From Pedomonas mirosovicensis (lineage in GTDB: Bacteria; Pseudomonadota; Alphaproteobacteria; Sphingomonadales; Sphingomonadaceae): a stretch of DNA of 64,000 nt. The position numbers and the translations under genes are program-made. Each line of letters opens with the position of its first letter. Within the stretch, counting starts at the first letter, position 1. Shown piece after piece: positions 46,296-56,482 of this stretch. Under the pieces are notes generated by a model. It worked only from the letters and a program-made list of their open reading frames with translations. It did no database searches and was not told where the DNA came from. The stretch is taken from contig NZ_JAKFIA010000001.1 of assembly GCF_022569295.1 (NCBI RefSeq), positions 2,247,001-2,311,000 on the forward strand, in the 5' to 3' direction.

Positions 46296-46658
46296 ATGAA
46301 GAAGTTCCCCAAGATCTTCGTCCCGGCGGCCGCCATCATCGCCCTGTGCGGCCTTCAGGCTTGCGACCGAAGCGCGGAACAGGTGGGCGCGGACGCCGGA
46401 CGGGCCGTGGACGACGCATCGGCCGATGTGCGCGACGGCGCGCACGAAGCAGGCAACGAGCTGCAGGAATTCGGCAACGAGGCCGGGCAGAAGGCCGATG
46501 AACTCGGCAACGACGCCGAACAGGCCGCCGACCAGGCGGGCGAGAAAATCGAATCCGGCGCCGAGGCCGTGAAGAAAGAGACCGGCAAGGCACTTGATTC
46601 CGCCGGACAGGCCATCGAGGAAACGGGCGAAGATATGAAGGACGGAAAAACGCAATAA
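46296..46658 (+). CDS. Lipoprotein with LEA-like helical repeats
   Basis: This 120-residue protein has a lipoprotein signal (KKFPKIFVPAAAIIALCGLQ, cleavage before Cys in LQAC) and a highly charged helical body with repeated patterns of about 11 residues (EFGNEAGQKADELGNDAEQA, AVKKETGKALDSAGQAIEET). These recall late-embryogenesis-abundant or apolipoprotein-like repeats in desiccation and stress proteins. The ATG at 46296 is best spaced from AGGGAG; a start at 46290 is possible. It should be anchored to a membrane facing the periplasm. Confidence 0.8.
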   Translation: MKKFPKIFVPAAAIIALCGLQACDRSAEQVGADAGRAVDDASADVRDGAHEAGNELQEFGNEAGQKADELGNDAEQAADQAGEKIESGAEAVKKETGKALDSAGQAIEETGEDMKDGKTQ

Positions 46659-46845
46659 TATTGCCCAACCAGGGCGCGCCCGCAGAAAACGGCGCGCCCG
46701 CGGGGCTTCCTCTCCTGAACCGGGCGCAAAGACCGCCACATTTCCATGCGGCGTTTTAAACAACCGCCCGAGGGCTGCTTGAACGGCCGTGCTTGCTGCA
46801 CTAGGGTGCGCCGCCTTTTCCAAGGCCTGCACCCGATCAGTCTGA

Positions 46846-48066
<1,221 letters not shown>

Positions 48067-48091
48067 GCCGCGCCAGAGCCGCTGACCAATC

Positions 48092-48130
48092 AGGGCGCTA
48101 CCGGGCAACCGGAGCGCCCTTTTGTTTTTT
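48092..48130 (+). terminator. Intrinsic terminator after aatA
   Basis: A hairpin AGGGCGCT...AGCGCCCT with an inner CCGG/CCGG stem is followed by TTTGTTTTTT. Confidence 0.92.
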
Positions 48131-48385
48131 CGCAGGAGGGGCTTACCCCTCTTGGCAACCTCTCATCCGCTCATCGGGCCGCGCCCTGCCCCAAGCGCCG
48201 AGCCCCTGCCTGCACTAATGATAAGACCCGGTGCGGCTCATCGCCGTTTTCAATCCAGTCGGCGCGGCGCGTGTAACGAACGCGGCCCGAAAAACGAACA
48301 GGGGGTTTCAGGGGGAATAGGGTCCCCTTGCAAATCAGTTGAGATGACCGCCTTCGCGGTCGGGGGGAACAGGTTCCCCCTGCAA
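48131..48385. repeat. Three REP/BIME-like palindromes between aatA and msrP
   Basis: The copy at 48131-48166 (GAGGGG-CTTA-CCCCTC, then GGCAACCTCTC) faces a reversed copy at 48294-48335 (CGAACAGGGGG... ending TCCCCTTGC). A third, perfect hairpin GGGGGAAC-AG-GTTCCCCC lies at 48363-48380. No gene is supported in this 370-base gap. Confidence 0.6.
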
Positions 48386-48435
48386 ATACAAATCAATCCG
48401 CCCTAGACTCGATGGAACCACCAGCGGAGGCCCCC

Positions 48436-49389
<954 letters not shown>

Positions 49390-49411
49390 CCGGACCCAGG
49401 AAGATACCCAC

Positions 49412-50407
49412 GTGACACGCCCCGCCACCGCGCGCCGGATTCGCCTGGCACTGAAGCCCATCACGTTCATCGCGCTCGCGCTGCCGCTGGCGTGGCTGGC
49501 GCTGCAATGGTTCCACCTGTTGACGGACGGCGGCGGCAACCTCGGCGTCAACCCGGTCGAGGCCTCCATCCACCACACCGGCCAGTGGGCGTTGCGGTGC
49601 CTTTTGCTGACGCTGGCGGTGAGCCCGCTGGCGAAGCTGCTGCGTTTGCCGACGCTCGTCACTTTGCGGCGCATGTGCGGCCTCTACGCCTTCACCTACG
49701 CCGTCATCCATCTGCTGCTCTACTTCGGGCTGGACCGGGAGTTCTCGGTTGCCGAACTGTGGGCGGACGTTTTGAAGCGCTGGTACATCACCCTTGGCAT
49801 GACCGCGCTGATTCTCATGCTGCCGCTCGCCCTCACCTCCACCGCCAAGGCGATTCGCAGGCTGGGCGCGCGCCGATGGCAGAAACTGCACCGGCTTGTC
49901 TATCTGGTCGGCGCGTTCGCCGTGCTGCACTTCTGGTTGCTAGTAAAGGGAAATCAGCCAGAACCCCGAATTTATGCAGCAATTTTCTTTATTCTGATGC
50001 TTGCGCGGCTGCCAAGATTGCGCCAATCTGCCGCGCACACAAAAAAAGGCCGGGCGATAAACGCCCGGCCTAGTCTGCATAGGGACGCTCCACCGGGGGA
50101 GATGGAGCCGTCGGATCCGATACGGGGGAGGACCGATCGGATCAGGTTCGGAACCTCAAAGGGGGGAGGAGAGGAGCTCCGAACGCGTCGCTGCAATGCA
50201 ACACGCGATCTATATGCGCCGAACAAGGCACTCTCGGTAGAGCATCATTCCGCAATAGAGCCATGCAGTTTTTGCATGGGTCGCGCGCCGAACCCTGGCA
50301 GGTTAAGCACACGGCCAGCGGAAGCCTTGAGAGAGCACAAGCCGGAGCTCCCCTTCCTCCCCACCGAACTGGCCGTTTTCCGCCCCGGCCGTGGGCCATG
50401 CACTTGA
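49412..50407 (+). CDS. msrQ: Heme-binding electron-transfer subunit MsrQ, with doubtful C-terminal read-through
   Basis: Residues 1-210 match MsrQ: a multi-spanning heme b protein with LGVNPVEASIHHTGQWALRC, LRRMCGLYAFTYAVIHLLLY, GARRWQKLHRLVYLVGAFAV and KGNQPEPRIYAAIFFI. It passes quinol electrons to MsrP. The start is GTG. MsrQ proteins normally end near residue 210-220, but here the frame continues to 331 residues with low-quality, Arg/Pro-rich sequence. Removing one A from the A7 run at 50041-50047 would give KKAGR and a TAA at 50058-50060, the expected length. The extra 115 residues also run across a minus-strand terminator and sRNA candidate. I regard 50060 as the likely true end. Confidence 0.85.
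   Translation: MTRPATARRIRLALKPITFIALALPLAWLALQWFHLLTDGGGNLGVNPVEASIHHTGQWALRCLLLTLAVSPLAKLLRLPTLVTLRRMCGLYAFTYAVIHLLLYFGLDREFSVAELWADVLKRWYITLGMTALILMLPLALTSTAKAIRRLGARRWQKLHRLVYLVGAFAVLHFWLLVKGNQPEPRIYAAIFFILMLARLPRLRQSAAHTKKGRAINARPSLHRDAPPGEMEPSDPIRGRTDRIRFGTSKGGGEELRTRRCNATRDLYAPNKALSVEHHSAIEPCSFCMGRAPNPGRLSTRPAEALREHKPELPFLPTELAVFRPGRGPCT
50041..50071 (-). terminator. Intrinsic terminator of the candidate sRNA
   Basis: A perfect 10-bp stem (50047-50056 / 50062-50071) with a five-base loop is followed on the minus strand by a run of seven T. It is oriented for the minus strand only. Confidence 0.9.
50041..50202 (-). ncRNA. Candidate small RNA with three anti-Shine-Dalgarno hairpin loops
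   Basis: Read 5' to 3' on the minus strand there are four hairpins. Arms at 50178-50184 / 50146-50152 (GTTCGGA / TCCGAAC) enclose a loop rich in CTCCTCTCCTCCCCCC. Arms at 50136-50143 / 50114-50121 (GATCCGAT / ATCGGATC, perfect) enclose CGGTCCTCCCCCGT. Arms at 50103-50108 / 50087-50092 (GCTCCA / TGGAGC) enclose TCTCCCCCGG. Last comes a terminator hairpin AGGCCGGGCG-TTTAT-CGCCCGGCCT with a T-run. A -10-like TATAGA lies at 50209-50214, so the 5' end near 50202 is an estimate. C-rich loops are typical of sRNAs that pair with ribosome-binding sites, such as the alphaproteobacterial CCUCCUCCC-loop RNAs. Confidence 0.6.
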
Positions 50408-50478
50408 ATTATGGATGAACGGATGCCGATGCGCCCGCACCAGGGCGCATGAGGGCAGGCCCTTTGCGTGCCAGGAGG

Positions 50479-51368
50479 TTAGCCCAGGCTTTCCTGGTTG
50501 GCGCGGCTGACGAGGAAATCGCGCAGCACCGCGACGCGGATGGAGCGCTTCAGCTCGCGCGGATAGACGAAGTAGATGGGAAAGCGCGGGCCGATCACAT
50601 CCGGCAGGATTCGCACCAGCTTGTCGGAGAAGCGCAGCAGATAGGCCGGCAAGGTGCCGATGCCGATGCCATCCTCGATGGCCTGGGTCAGTGCATAGAT
50701 GTTGTTGACGGAAAGAATGGGCATGCGCTGGCCGGTGAGACGCCCGGCATTCAGCAGCCAGTTCACGTCGCGGATGGGCCCCGGCGCGAAGGAGCCGTAG
50801 ACCACCAGCCGGTGGTTATCCAGGTCCTGCACCGTCTGGGGGCGCCGAAGCGCTCCAGATACTTGGGCGAGGCGCAGATGTAATAGGGCGTGTCCGCCAG
50901 GTGCTTCTGGATGAGGTCGGACTGCTTGGGCTCGTGGAAGCGCAGCGCCACGTCCGCCTGGCGGGTGGACAGGTCGATGTCGTCATCCGACAGAAGCATG
51001 TTGATGCGGATATCCGGATACATATCCAGGAAATCGTGCATGTGCTTGACGAGCCAGGTGGAGCCGAAGCTGACCGTGGTCGTCACCCGCAGCTCGCCCG
51101 AGGGCCGGGTACGGGTGGCAAGGATCGAGCGCTCGACCGAATCGATGCGCTCGTTGACCAGGCGGGCCGCCTCCAGCAGCTGCTCGCCCTCGTGGGTGAG
51201 GGCAAGGCCCCGGGCGTGGCGGTGAAACAGCGCCGCGCCCAGGGTGGATCCGAGCGCCTGGATCTGACGCGAGAGGGCGGGCTGGCTCTGGTGCAGCCGC
51301 TTGGCGGCCTCGGTAAAGCTGCCGGCCTCCGCCACCACGTGAAAGAGCCTGAGCTTTTCCCAGTCCAT
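50479..51368 (-). pseudogene. LysR-family regulator, frameshifted in this sequence
   Basis: The N-terminal part, from ATG 51368, has the LysR HTH (KLRLFHVVAEAGSFTEAAKR, LHQSQPALSRQIQALGSTLG) and the start of the effector domain (RVTTTVSFGSTWLVKHMHDF). At the GGGGG run 50838-50842 one base is missing; adding it joins LERFGAP to QTVQDLDNHRLVVYG and on to AVLRDFLVSRANQESLG. The restored protein would be about 296 residues, the family norm. It sits 40 bases downstream of trxB on the same strand. The break is probably a sequencing error. Confidence 0.8.
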
Positions 51369-51408
51369 TTCCCTGCCCCCTGTTGGTATGCCGGACCCTG
51401 CCCCCGCC

Positions 51409-52374
51409 TTATTCGGCCGCCAGCGCCGGCTCCGCGTGGTGAGCGAGGAAGCGCTCGGCCTCCAGCGCCGCCATGCAGCCCATGCCGGCCGCGGTCACCG
51501 CCTGACGGTACACCTTGTCCTTCACGTCGCCGGCGGCGAACACGCCTGGGATGGACGTGGCGGTCGAGTCGGGCCGGGTGAGGATGTACCCCTCGTCGTC
51601 CATATCCAGCTTGCCCTTGAACAGGGCGGTTGCCGGATCATGGCCGATGGCGATGAACAGGCCGTCGGTCTCGACCTCGCTGGTCTCGCCGGTCTTCACG
51701 TTCCTGAGGCGCACGCCGGTGACGCCCAGCGGCTCCTCGGTGCCCAGCACTTCCTCGATCACGCTGTCCCAGATCACCTCGACCTTGGGGTGATTGAGCA
51801 GGCGCTGCTGGTTGGTCTTGTCCGCCCGCAGCGAATCGCGGCGGTGAACGAGGCGCACCTTGGAAGCAAAGTTGGTGAGGAACAGGGCCTCCTCAACGGC
51901 GGTGTTGCCGCCGCCGACCACCACCACCGGCTTGTTGCGGTAGAAGAAGCCATCGCAGGTGGCGCAGGCCGAAACGCCGAAGCCCTGGAACTTCTGCTCG
52001 GACGGCAGGCCAAGCCAGCGGGCCTGCGCGCCGGTGCAGATGATGAGCGTGTCGGCCAGGAACACCGTGCCGCTGTCGCCGGTGAGGCGATACGGGCGCT
52101 GGCTGAGGTCCACATCAATAATGTGCTCGGACAGGAGGCGCGCGCCCACGTTCTTGGCCTGGGCCTGCATCTGCTCCATCAGCCAAGGACCCTGGATGGG
52201 ATCGGCAAAGCCGGGGAAGTTCTCCACCTCGGTGGTGATGGTGAGCTGGCCGCCCGGCTGGATGCCGGAGACCAGAACCGGTTCGAGCGCCGCGCGGGCC
52301 GCATAGATGGCCGCTGTCAGGCCCGCCGGGCCAGACCCCAGAATAAGCACGCGGGTGGAAATGGTCTCGCTCAT
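51409..52374 (-). CDS. trxB: Thioredoxin reductase
   Basis: This 321-residue flavoprotein has the FAD motif VLILGSGPAGLTAAIYAARA, redox disulfide CATC in GVSACATCDGFFYRN, NADPH motif VVVVGGGNTAVEEALFLTNF and C-terminal GVFAAGDVKDKVYRQAVTAA. It reduces thioredoxin with NADPH. The ATG at 52374 matches the family; the open frame upstream belongs to the end of a different gene in the wrong phase. An Lrp gene sits nearby at 53619, a neighbourhood often seen in alphaproteobacteria. Confidence 0.97.
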   Translation of the reverse strand: MSETISTRVLILGSGPAGLTAAIYAARAALEPVLVSGIQPGGQLTITTEVENFPGFADPIQGPWLMEQMQAQAKNVGARLLSEHIIDVDLSQRPYRLTGDSGTVFLADTLIICTGAQARWLGLPSEQKFQGFGVSACATCDGFFYRNKPVVVVGGGNTAVEEALFLTNFASKVRLVHRRDSLRADKTNQQRLLNHPKVEVIWDSVIEEVLGTEEPLGVTGVRLRNVKTGETSEVETDGLFIAIGHDPATALFKGKLDMDDEGYILTRPDSTATSIPGVFAAGDVKDKVYRQAVTAAGMGCMAALEAERFLAHHAEPALAAE

Positions 52375-52549
52375 GAAATCCTCGGCATTGGTTCGTCGAT
52401 ACGCCCCCGGCTGGGGAAGAAGTGTTGTCCCATATAAGCAGCCGGGGCGGTTTTTACGACACCCCTTCTTCTCGCCCATCTGCAAGTTATTGTTTCGTCC
52501 CGCCCGCCGAGGGCGGGTCAGCGGACCAGCCGGAGCGGCTGCGCTGCCT

Positions 52550-53430
52550 TCAGACCGGGCGCAGTGGCGGCGCCGGGGGCAGGCGGAAGAAGAGGACGAA
52601 CTGCCGCTCGGCTGCCACCATGTCTCCGCCCAGCGCCTCGACGAGACTTGCGACAAGGGACCGCGCGGCGGCGGGCGACAGGGCGGCCGGGCGCGTGAGG
52701 GTATAGGCAAGGCCGCCTCCCCCGCCCGGCGCACCCCGATATCGAGCCGGTCGCCGGGCCGCGCCGCATCGCACGCCCGCCGCGCCAGCCGGGCGAGCGC
52801 CTGCGCCAGAAGCGCCGGATTGCCAACGACGGGCGGCATTCCCGGCTCGACCGCCCCGGCGAGGGACAGGCCCTGGCGGCGGGCGTGATCCGCAAGGGCG
52901 GCAAGCGCCTCCTCCACCACCCGGGCGGGATAGAACACCTCAGGCCGGAGCGGCGAGGCGGCGCGCGCCTGCGCCCCGCCCCCGGTGAACCGGCGGACAC
53001 GCAACGGCAGGTCCGTCCGCCCTGCCACGAGTCGGCGCGCCGGCAGCGGCGCGCGGGGCAGCAGCGTCAGCCATTCCGCCTCCTCCAGCCGAACGGAGCG
53101 CAAGAGCGGCTCCCAAACCTCAGCCGCCGCGTCTTCCAGCAGCAGGAGAAGCAGCTCCACCCGTCCGCGCGAGGGATGGCGCAGCCGCGCCGCCACCTTC
53201 GCCTTGCTGGCCGGGCTCGCCTCGGGCAGCAGCCGGCGCAGAAGCGCGAGCCCCGAGTTGAACTCCGCCTCCCCCGGAGAAGCGCGCCCCTCGATCAGGT
53301 AGTCCGCAACATACTGGAAAATCTCGGTCGCCACCGCGCCACTGGCATAGTCTGCCAGGGCGAGAAGTCCCTGCAATCCGGATTCAGCCCTTGCCATCGC
53401 CTCGCGGAACCGGTTGTGCCGTGACGCCAA
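52550..53430 (-). pseudogene. DUF2336-like / degenerate histidine-kinase-type ATPase protein, frameshifted in this sequence
   Basis: The N-terminal 150 residues are helical with Ala/Leu repeats (GLQGLLALADYASGAVATEI, VAARLRHPSRGRVELLLLLL, LLPRAPLPARRLVAGRTDLP), resembling DUF2336. The C-terminal part resembles a HATPase domain (NPALLAQALARLARRACDAA, then DRLDIGVRRAG). The frame breaks at the CCCCC run 52719-52723; adding one base continues into GGLAYTLTRPAALSPAA and SLVEALGGDMVAAERQFVLF, ending at 52550. The kinase N-box Asn and DxGxG motif are not evident, so it may be a pseudokinase. The start may be TTG at 53430 or ATG at 53397. Confidence 0.6.
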
Positions 53431-53618
53431 ATCCTATCATGGGCCCGAAGGCTTGCCGATATGAGCGGAGGACTAGCAACGAACCAGCCGCGCCTTGGTG
53501 CCATCCCTCTGCGAGGGGGGGCCGTCATTCAGTCATGGGAGGTAATTAAATAGCCCTTGCAAGACATTTTATTGCACTGTACCCACTTGCAGTTCGTGGA
53601 AATTGCCGGAGTGAAACT

Positions 53619-54101
53619 GTGGCGCGTGTGAAGCTGGATGCTGTTGATCGGCGGATCCTGAGCAATCTGCAGGACGACGGACGGATGACCAACGTGGAGT
53701 TGGCCAACCGCGCCGGAATCACCGCACCGCCCTGTCTGCGGCGTGTCCGGACGCTGGAGACCTCGGGCGTCATCAAGGGCTATCATGCCGACCTGGACCC
53801 GGATGCGCTGGGCTACAGCATCATCGTCTTTGCCCTCGTCAGCCTGAAGAGCCAGGCGGAGGCCGACCTTCAGGCTTTCGAGAAGCACGTCGAGGACCTG
53901 CCCGAGATTCGGGAATGCTACATGCTGAACGGCGAGATCGACTTCGTGCTGAAGATCGTCTCGACCGACCTGCAAGCCTTCCAGCGCTTCCTCACCTCCA
54001 AGCTGACGCCCGCCCCCAACGTGGCGAGCGTGAAGACCTCGCTGGTCATCCGCACCTCCAAGCGGCAGCCGGGCATCCCGGTGGACCTGACGGCGGACTG
54101 A
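53619..54101 (+). CDS. Lrp/AsnC family transcriptional regulator
   Basis: This 160-residue protein starts at GTG (53619) with KLDAVDRRILSNLQDDGRMT and the recognition helix region PPCLRRVRTLETSGVIKGYH. A RAM domain with ECYMLNGEIDFVLKIVSTDL follows. It is the third Lrp-type gene in the window and lies divergent from the kinase-like gene and trxB. In many alphaproteobacteria an Lrp gene sits next to trxB; whether it controls it is not known. Confidence 0.92.
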   Translation: MARVKLDAVDRRILSNLQDDGRMTNVELANRAGITAPPCLRRVRTLETSGVIKGYHADLDPDALGYSIIVFALVSLKSQAEADLQAFEKHVEDLPEIRECYMLNGEIDFVLKIVSTDLQAFQRFLTSKLTPAPNVASVKTSLVIRTSKRQPGIPVDLTAD

Positions 54102-54265
54102 CCGGGCGCAAAGCCAACCAGACGCAAGGGATAGGGCAAAGCGGGTTTACCGCACGCCCCGCCCCACCAGCCGGCTCGTTTGATTGACGTGGGGAGCCAG
54201 CGAAGCTACTCCGGGTCGACAATCCGATTCGCCCCGCCAGTCAATCGCATCACAAGGCTGTACTC

Positions 54266-54805
54266 GTGCTGTCGCAACGCTCCCGCTACGCTTTGAAGGC
54301 CCTGGTCCGGCTCGCCCGGACGGCCGACGGCGAGCCGGTGCAGATTGCAAGCCTGGCCGAGTCCGAGGACATTCCCCGCAAGTTCCTCGAGATCATCCTC
54401 GTCGAGCTGAAACGGCAGAACCTGGTGCAGAGCCTGCGCGGCAAGCGGGGCGGCTACAAGCTCGCCCGCCCGCCGGAGGAGATCACCTTCGGCGAGATCA
54501 TCCGCATCACCGATGGCCCGCTGGCGCTGGTGCCCTGCGTCTCCCGCACCGCCTACCGCCGCTGCGAGGACTGCAAGGACGAAGCCGCCTGCGCCATCAA
54601 CCGGGTGATGGCCGTGGTGCGGGACGAGACCGCCCGCATCCTTGATGCCACGACGCTGGCCGATGTGCTCAATGGCGACGGCACCGCCTTCCTGCCGGAA
54701 GTCGCCCCGGCCGAGAACGCGGACGAAGACGCCGATGCGCCCACGCCGGGCGCGGCACCCAGGGCCGCCGCCGCCCTCGCCCACGGCGCGCATCCGGCCG
54801 AATAG
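54266..54805 (+). CDS. Rrf2 family transcriptional regulator, probably Fe-S sensing
   Basis: This 179-residue protein begins at GTG with LSQRSRYALKALVRLARTAD, followed by the Rrf2 wing RGKRGGYKLARPPEEITFGE. It then has a Cys cluster PCVSRTAYRRCEDCKDEAAC, matching the three-Cys iron-sulfur ligand arrangement of IscR/RirA/NsrR proteins. An acidic, Ala/Pro-rich tail of about 40 residues extends the C-terminus. It likely senses iron, Fe-S status or nitric oxide. No isc/suf genes are adjacent, so targets are unknown. Confidence 0.9.
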   Translation: MLSQRSRYALKALVRLARTADGEPVQIASLAESEDIPRKFLEIILVELKRQNLVQSLRGKRGGYKLARPPEEITFGEIIRITDGPLALVPCVSRTAYRRCEDCKDEAACAINRVMAVVRDETARILDATTLADVLNGDGTAFLPEVAPAENADEDADAPTPGAAPRAAAALAHGAHPAE

Positions 54806-54944
54806 ACGGGCCGAATAGGCCGTGCGCCGCCCGGCCCATCCCTTCCCCTGCCACCAAGACCAGCCTCGATCGTTGCTTTCCTTGCACAGCGCGTCCGCTC
54901 GCGCGGTCACAAGGCGCATTCCGAGTAAGCGAAGGGAGAAGGTC

Positions 54945-55397
54945 ATGAAGCAGCCCGAGACGTGGTTTGTCATTGCCGACGGTCAGCGCGCCCGCATCGT
55001 CCGGCGCTTGCGTACGCCGCGCGCCCGGGTGGAGGACGTGTTCCCCTATCAGTGGGTGAACAGCGAACTACTCAGCGTGGATATCGACAACGAGGGGCTG
55101 GGCCGGGGCAGCGCTCCCGCCGACACCGCCACCTTCCACACCATCCAGCCGGGCCCGGACCCGCGCCGCCAGCTGAAGCAGGAATTCGCGGTGGAGCTGG
55201 CCGAATTCCTCAACCGCGGCGCGCAGGCCAAGCACTTCAACCGGCTGGTGCTGATCGCCGCGCCCAAGACGCTGGGCGACATTCGCGGCGCGCTCTCCGA
55301 TACGGCGCGCAACTGCATCGTCGCGGAAATCGACAAGGACCTCACCCACGCGGCGGACGACGACCTCGCCCTGCGCTTCGAGGAGCTGATGCCGTAA
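54945..55397 (+). CDS. Host attachment-type protein (PF10116-like)
   Basis: This 150-residue protein begins KQPETWFVIADGQRARIVRR and contains RQLKQEFAVELAEFLNRGAQ and HFNRLVLIAAPKTLGDIRGA, ending LTHAADDDLALRFEELMP. This is the pattern of the family first linked to Agrobacterium attachment (AtsE-like). The fold resembles eRF1 domain 3, and the molecular role is unclear. The start at 54945 follows AAGGGAG. It is convergent with the next gene, with four bases between stops. Confidence 0.88.
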   Translation: MKQPETWFVIADGQRARIVRRLRTPRARVEDVFPYQWVNSELLSVDIDNEGLGRGSAPADTATFHTIQPGPDPRRQLKQEFAVELAEFLNRGAQAKHFNRLVLIAAPKTLGDIRGALSDTARNCIVAEIDKDLTHAADDDLALRFEELMP

Positions 55398-55401
55398 AAC
55401 C

Positions 55402-56265
55402 CTACTCGGCGATGTAGCGCCAGGGCTCGGCGGGGCCCGCCCGGTGCCAGACGGTGAAGAAGGCGAACCGCCCCCGCTCGTCATCCGGGCTCCCCACGAT
55501 GCGGATGACGCCCCAGCTGAGCCCCAGGTCGCCGCCCGGCGCGACCAGCACGCCGTCCGAGCCCCACGCCAGGGGCGGTGGGTTGCTTGCCGCGATCTCC
55601 GCGCCGATCGCCTCCGCCCCCAGCGTCAGGCCCGCGCCCCGCCCCATGTTGAGGGAGAGCGCACTGCCGTGCTTCGCAAAGGCGGGGCCGATGCCCATAG
55701 CCTGCGCGTCGTCCGAGAACCGTTGCTCGGCAGCGGCAAGGCTGGCGCGATGGGCCGCCGCATCCCCCGGCACCGTCTCGCCCCGCATCGTCACGCCTGA
55801 ACGCAGGCACGGTGCAGGCGCGGTGCGCGCGTCCTGCCGCACGCCCTGCGGCATGGGCGCCTTGCGGAACGCGGCGATCCGCCAGCCCTCTGCCGTCCGC
55901 ACCCAATAGGCCAGAAACTTGAACGGCACGGCCTTCCCGTCCGCCCCGGTCTCGTCCAGATACCCGGCGGTGAACCCATGGCCGCCATCCGCCGATACCG
56001 CCGAGCGCACGACCGACCAGCGCCACGCCGCGCCTTCCGGTGCCAGCCTTGCTGCCACCTCCGCCGCGCCCCGGTTGAACCGGCCGCCCGCCGCCGGGCT
56101 GATGGCGTCCGGCGTCAGCAGCCCCGCCAGCACCTGCCGGGCAGAACCGGCATCGGCCAGTTCCGCCAAGGCCGGTGCATTCGATGCCGGACAAATCTCG
56201 GTGACCACCGGCGCACCGCCCGGTGCCGCCAGCGCCAGCAGCGCCGCCATGATCGAAAACGACAT
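55402..56265 (-). CDS. Exported protein with tandem NTF2/SnoaL-like domains
   Basis: This 287-residue protein has a short signal peptide (SFSIMAALLALAAPGGA). Two copies of an NTF2-like (DUF4440/SnoaL) pattern can be seen. The first ends GHGFTAGYLDETG ... FKFLAYWVRTAEGWRIAAFR. The second has AAEQRFSDDAQAMGIGPAFA ... GDLGLSWGVIRI ... FAFFTVWHRAGPAEPWRYIA. Such domains are small-molecule binders or enzymes; the substrate is unknown. The ATG at 56265 follows GGAAGG. Confidence 0.75.
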   Translation of the reverse strand: MSFSIMAALLALAAPGGAPVVTEICPASNAPALAELADAGSARQVLAGLLTPDAISPAAGGRFNRGAAEVAARLAPEGAAWRWSVVRSAVSADGGHGFTAGYLDETGADGKAVPFKFLAYWVRTAEGWRIAAFRKAPMPQGVRQDARTAPAPCLRSGVTMRGETVPGDAAAHRASLAAAEQRFSDDAQAMGIGPAFAKHGSALSLNMGRGAGLTLGAEAIGAEIAASNPPPLAWGSDGVLVAPGGDLGLSWGVIRIVGSPDDERGRFAFFTVWHRAGPAEPWRYIAE

Positions 56266-56313
56266 GTGAGCCTTCCCCCCGCAAATGGTCCATCTGTTAT
56301 AGGGGAACCAGGA

Positions 56314-56470
56314 CCTTTTGCGGAGGGGCCCCGTGCGCGCAGGCGCACAACGATCAAGCCCCTCTGCACTCCCATTCTTTTTATCAGGACGCATGCGTGG
56401 ATAGCGGGCGCCCCAAAACGAACGGGAGGTTGCCAGGAGGGTCCGCGATCCTCCTGCGAAAAAACAAGGA
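56314..56470. repeat. Paired REP/BIME-like palindromes upstream of the NTF2-like gene
   Basis: The copy at 56319-56368 has arms GCGGAGGGGC / GCCCCTCTGC enclosing an inner hairpin GTGCGC...GCGCAC (as at 982). The reversed copy at 56417-56462 has CAGGAGG / CCTCCTG, preceded by CGAACGGGAGGTTGC. They face each other over about 50 bases. Confidence 0.6.
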
Positions 56471-56482
56471 AACCCAAGAAAA

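Noticed and set aside
46670-46720. GC-rich direct repeat GGCGCGCCCGC after the lipoprotein gene
   Set aside because: Only two short copies without a T-run; not convincing as a terminator or mobile element.
50142-50399. Small minus-strand ORFs across the sRNA candidate
   Set aside because: They lack ribosome-binding sites and protein-like sequence; the hairpin series and terminator explain the region better as RNA.
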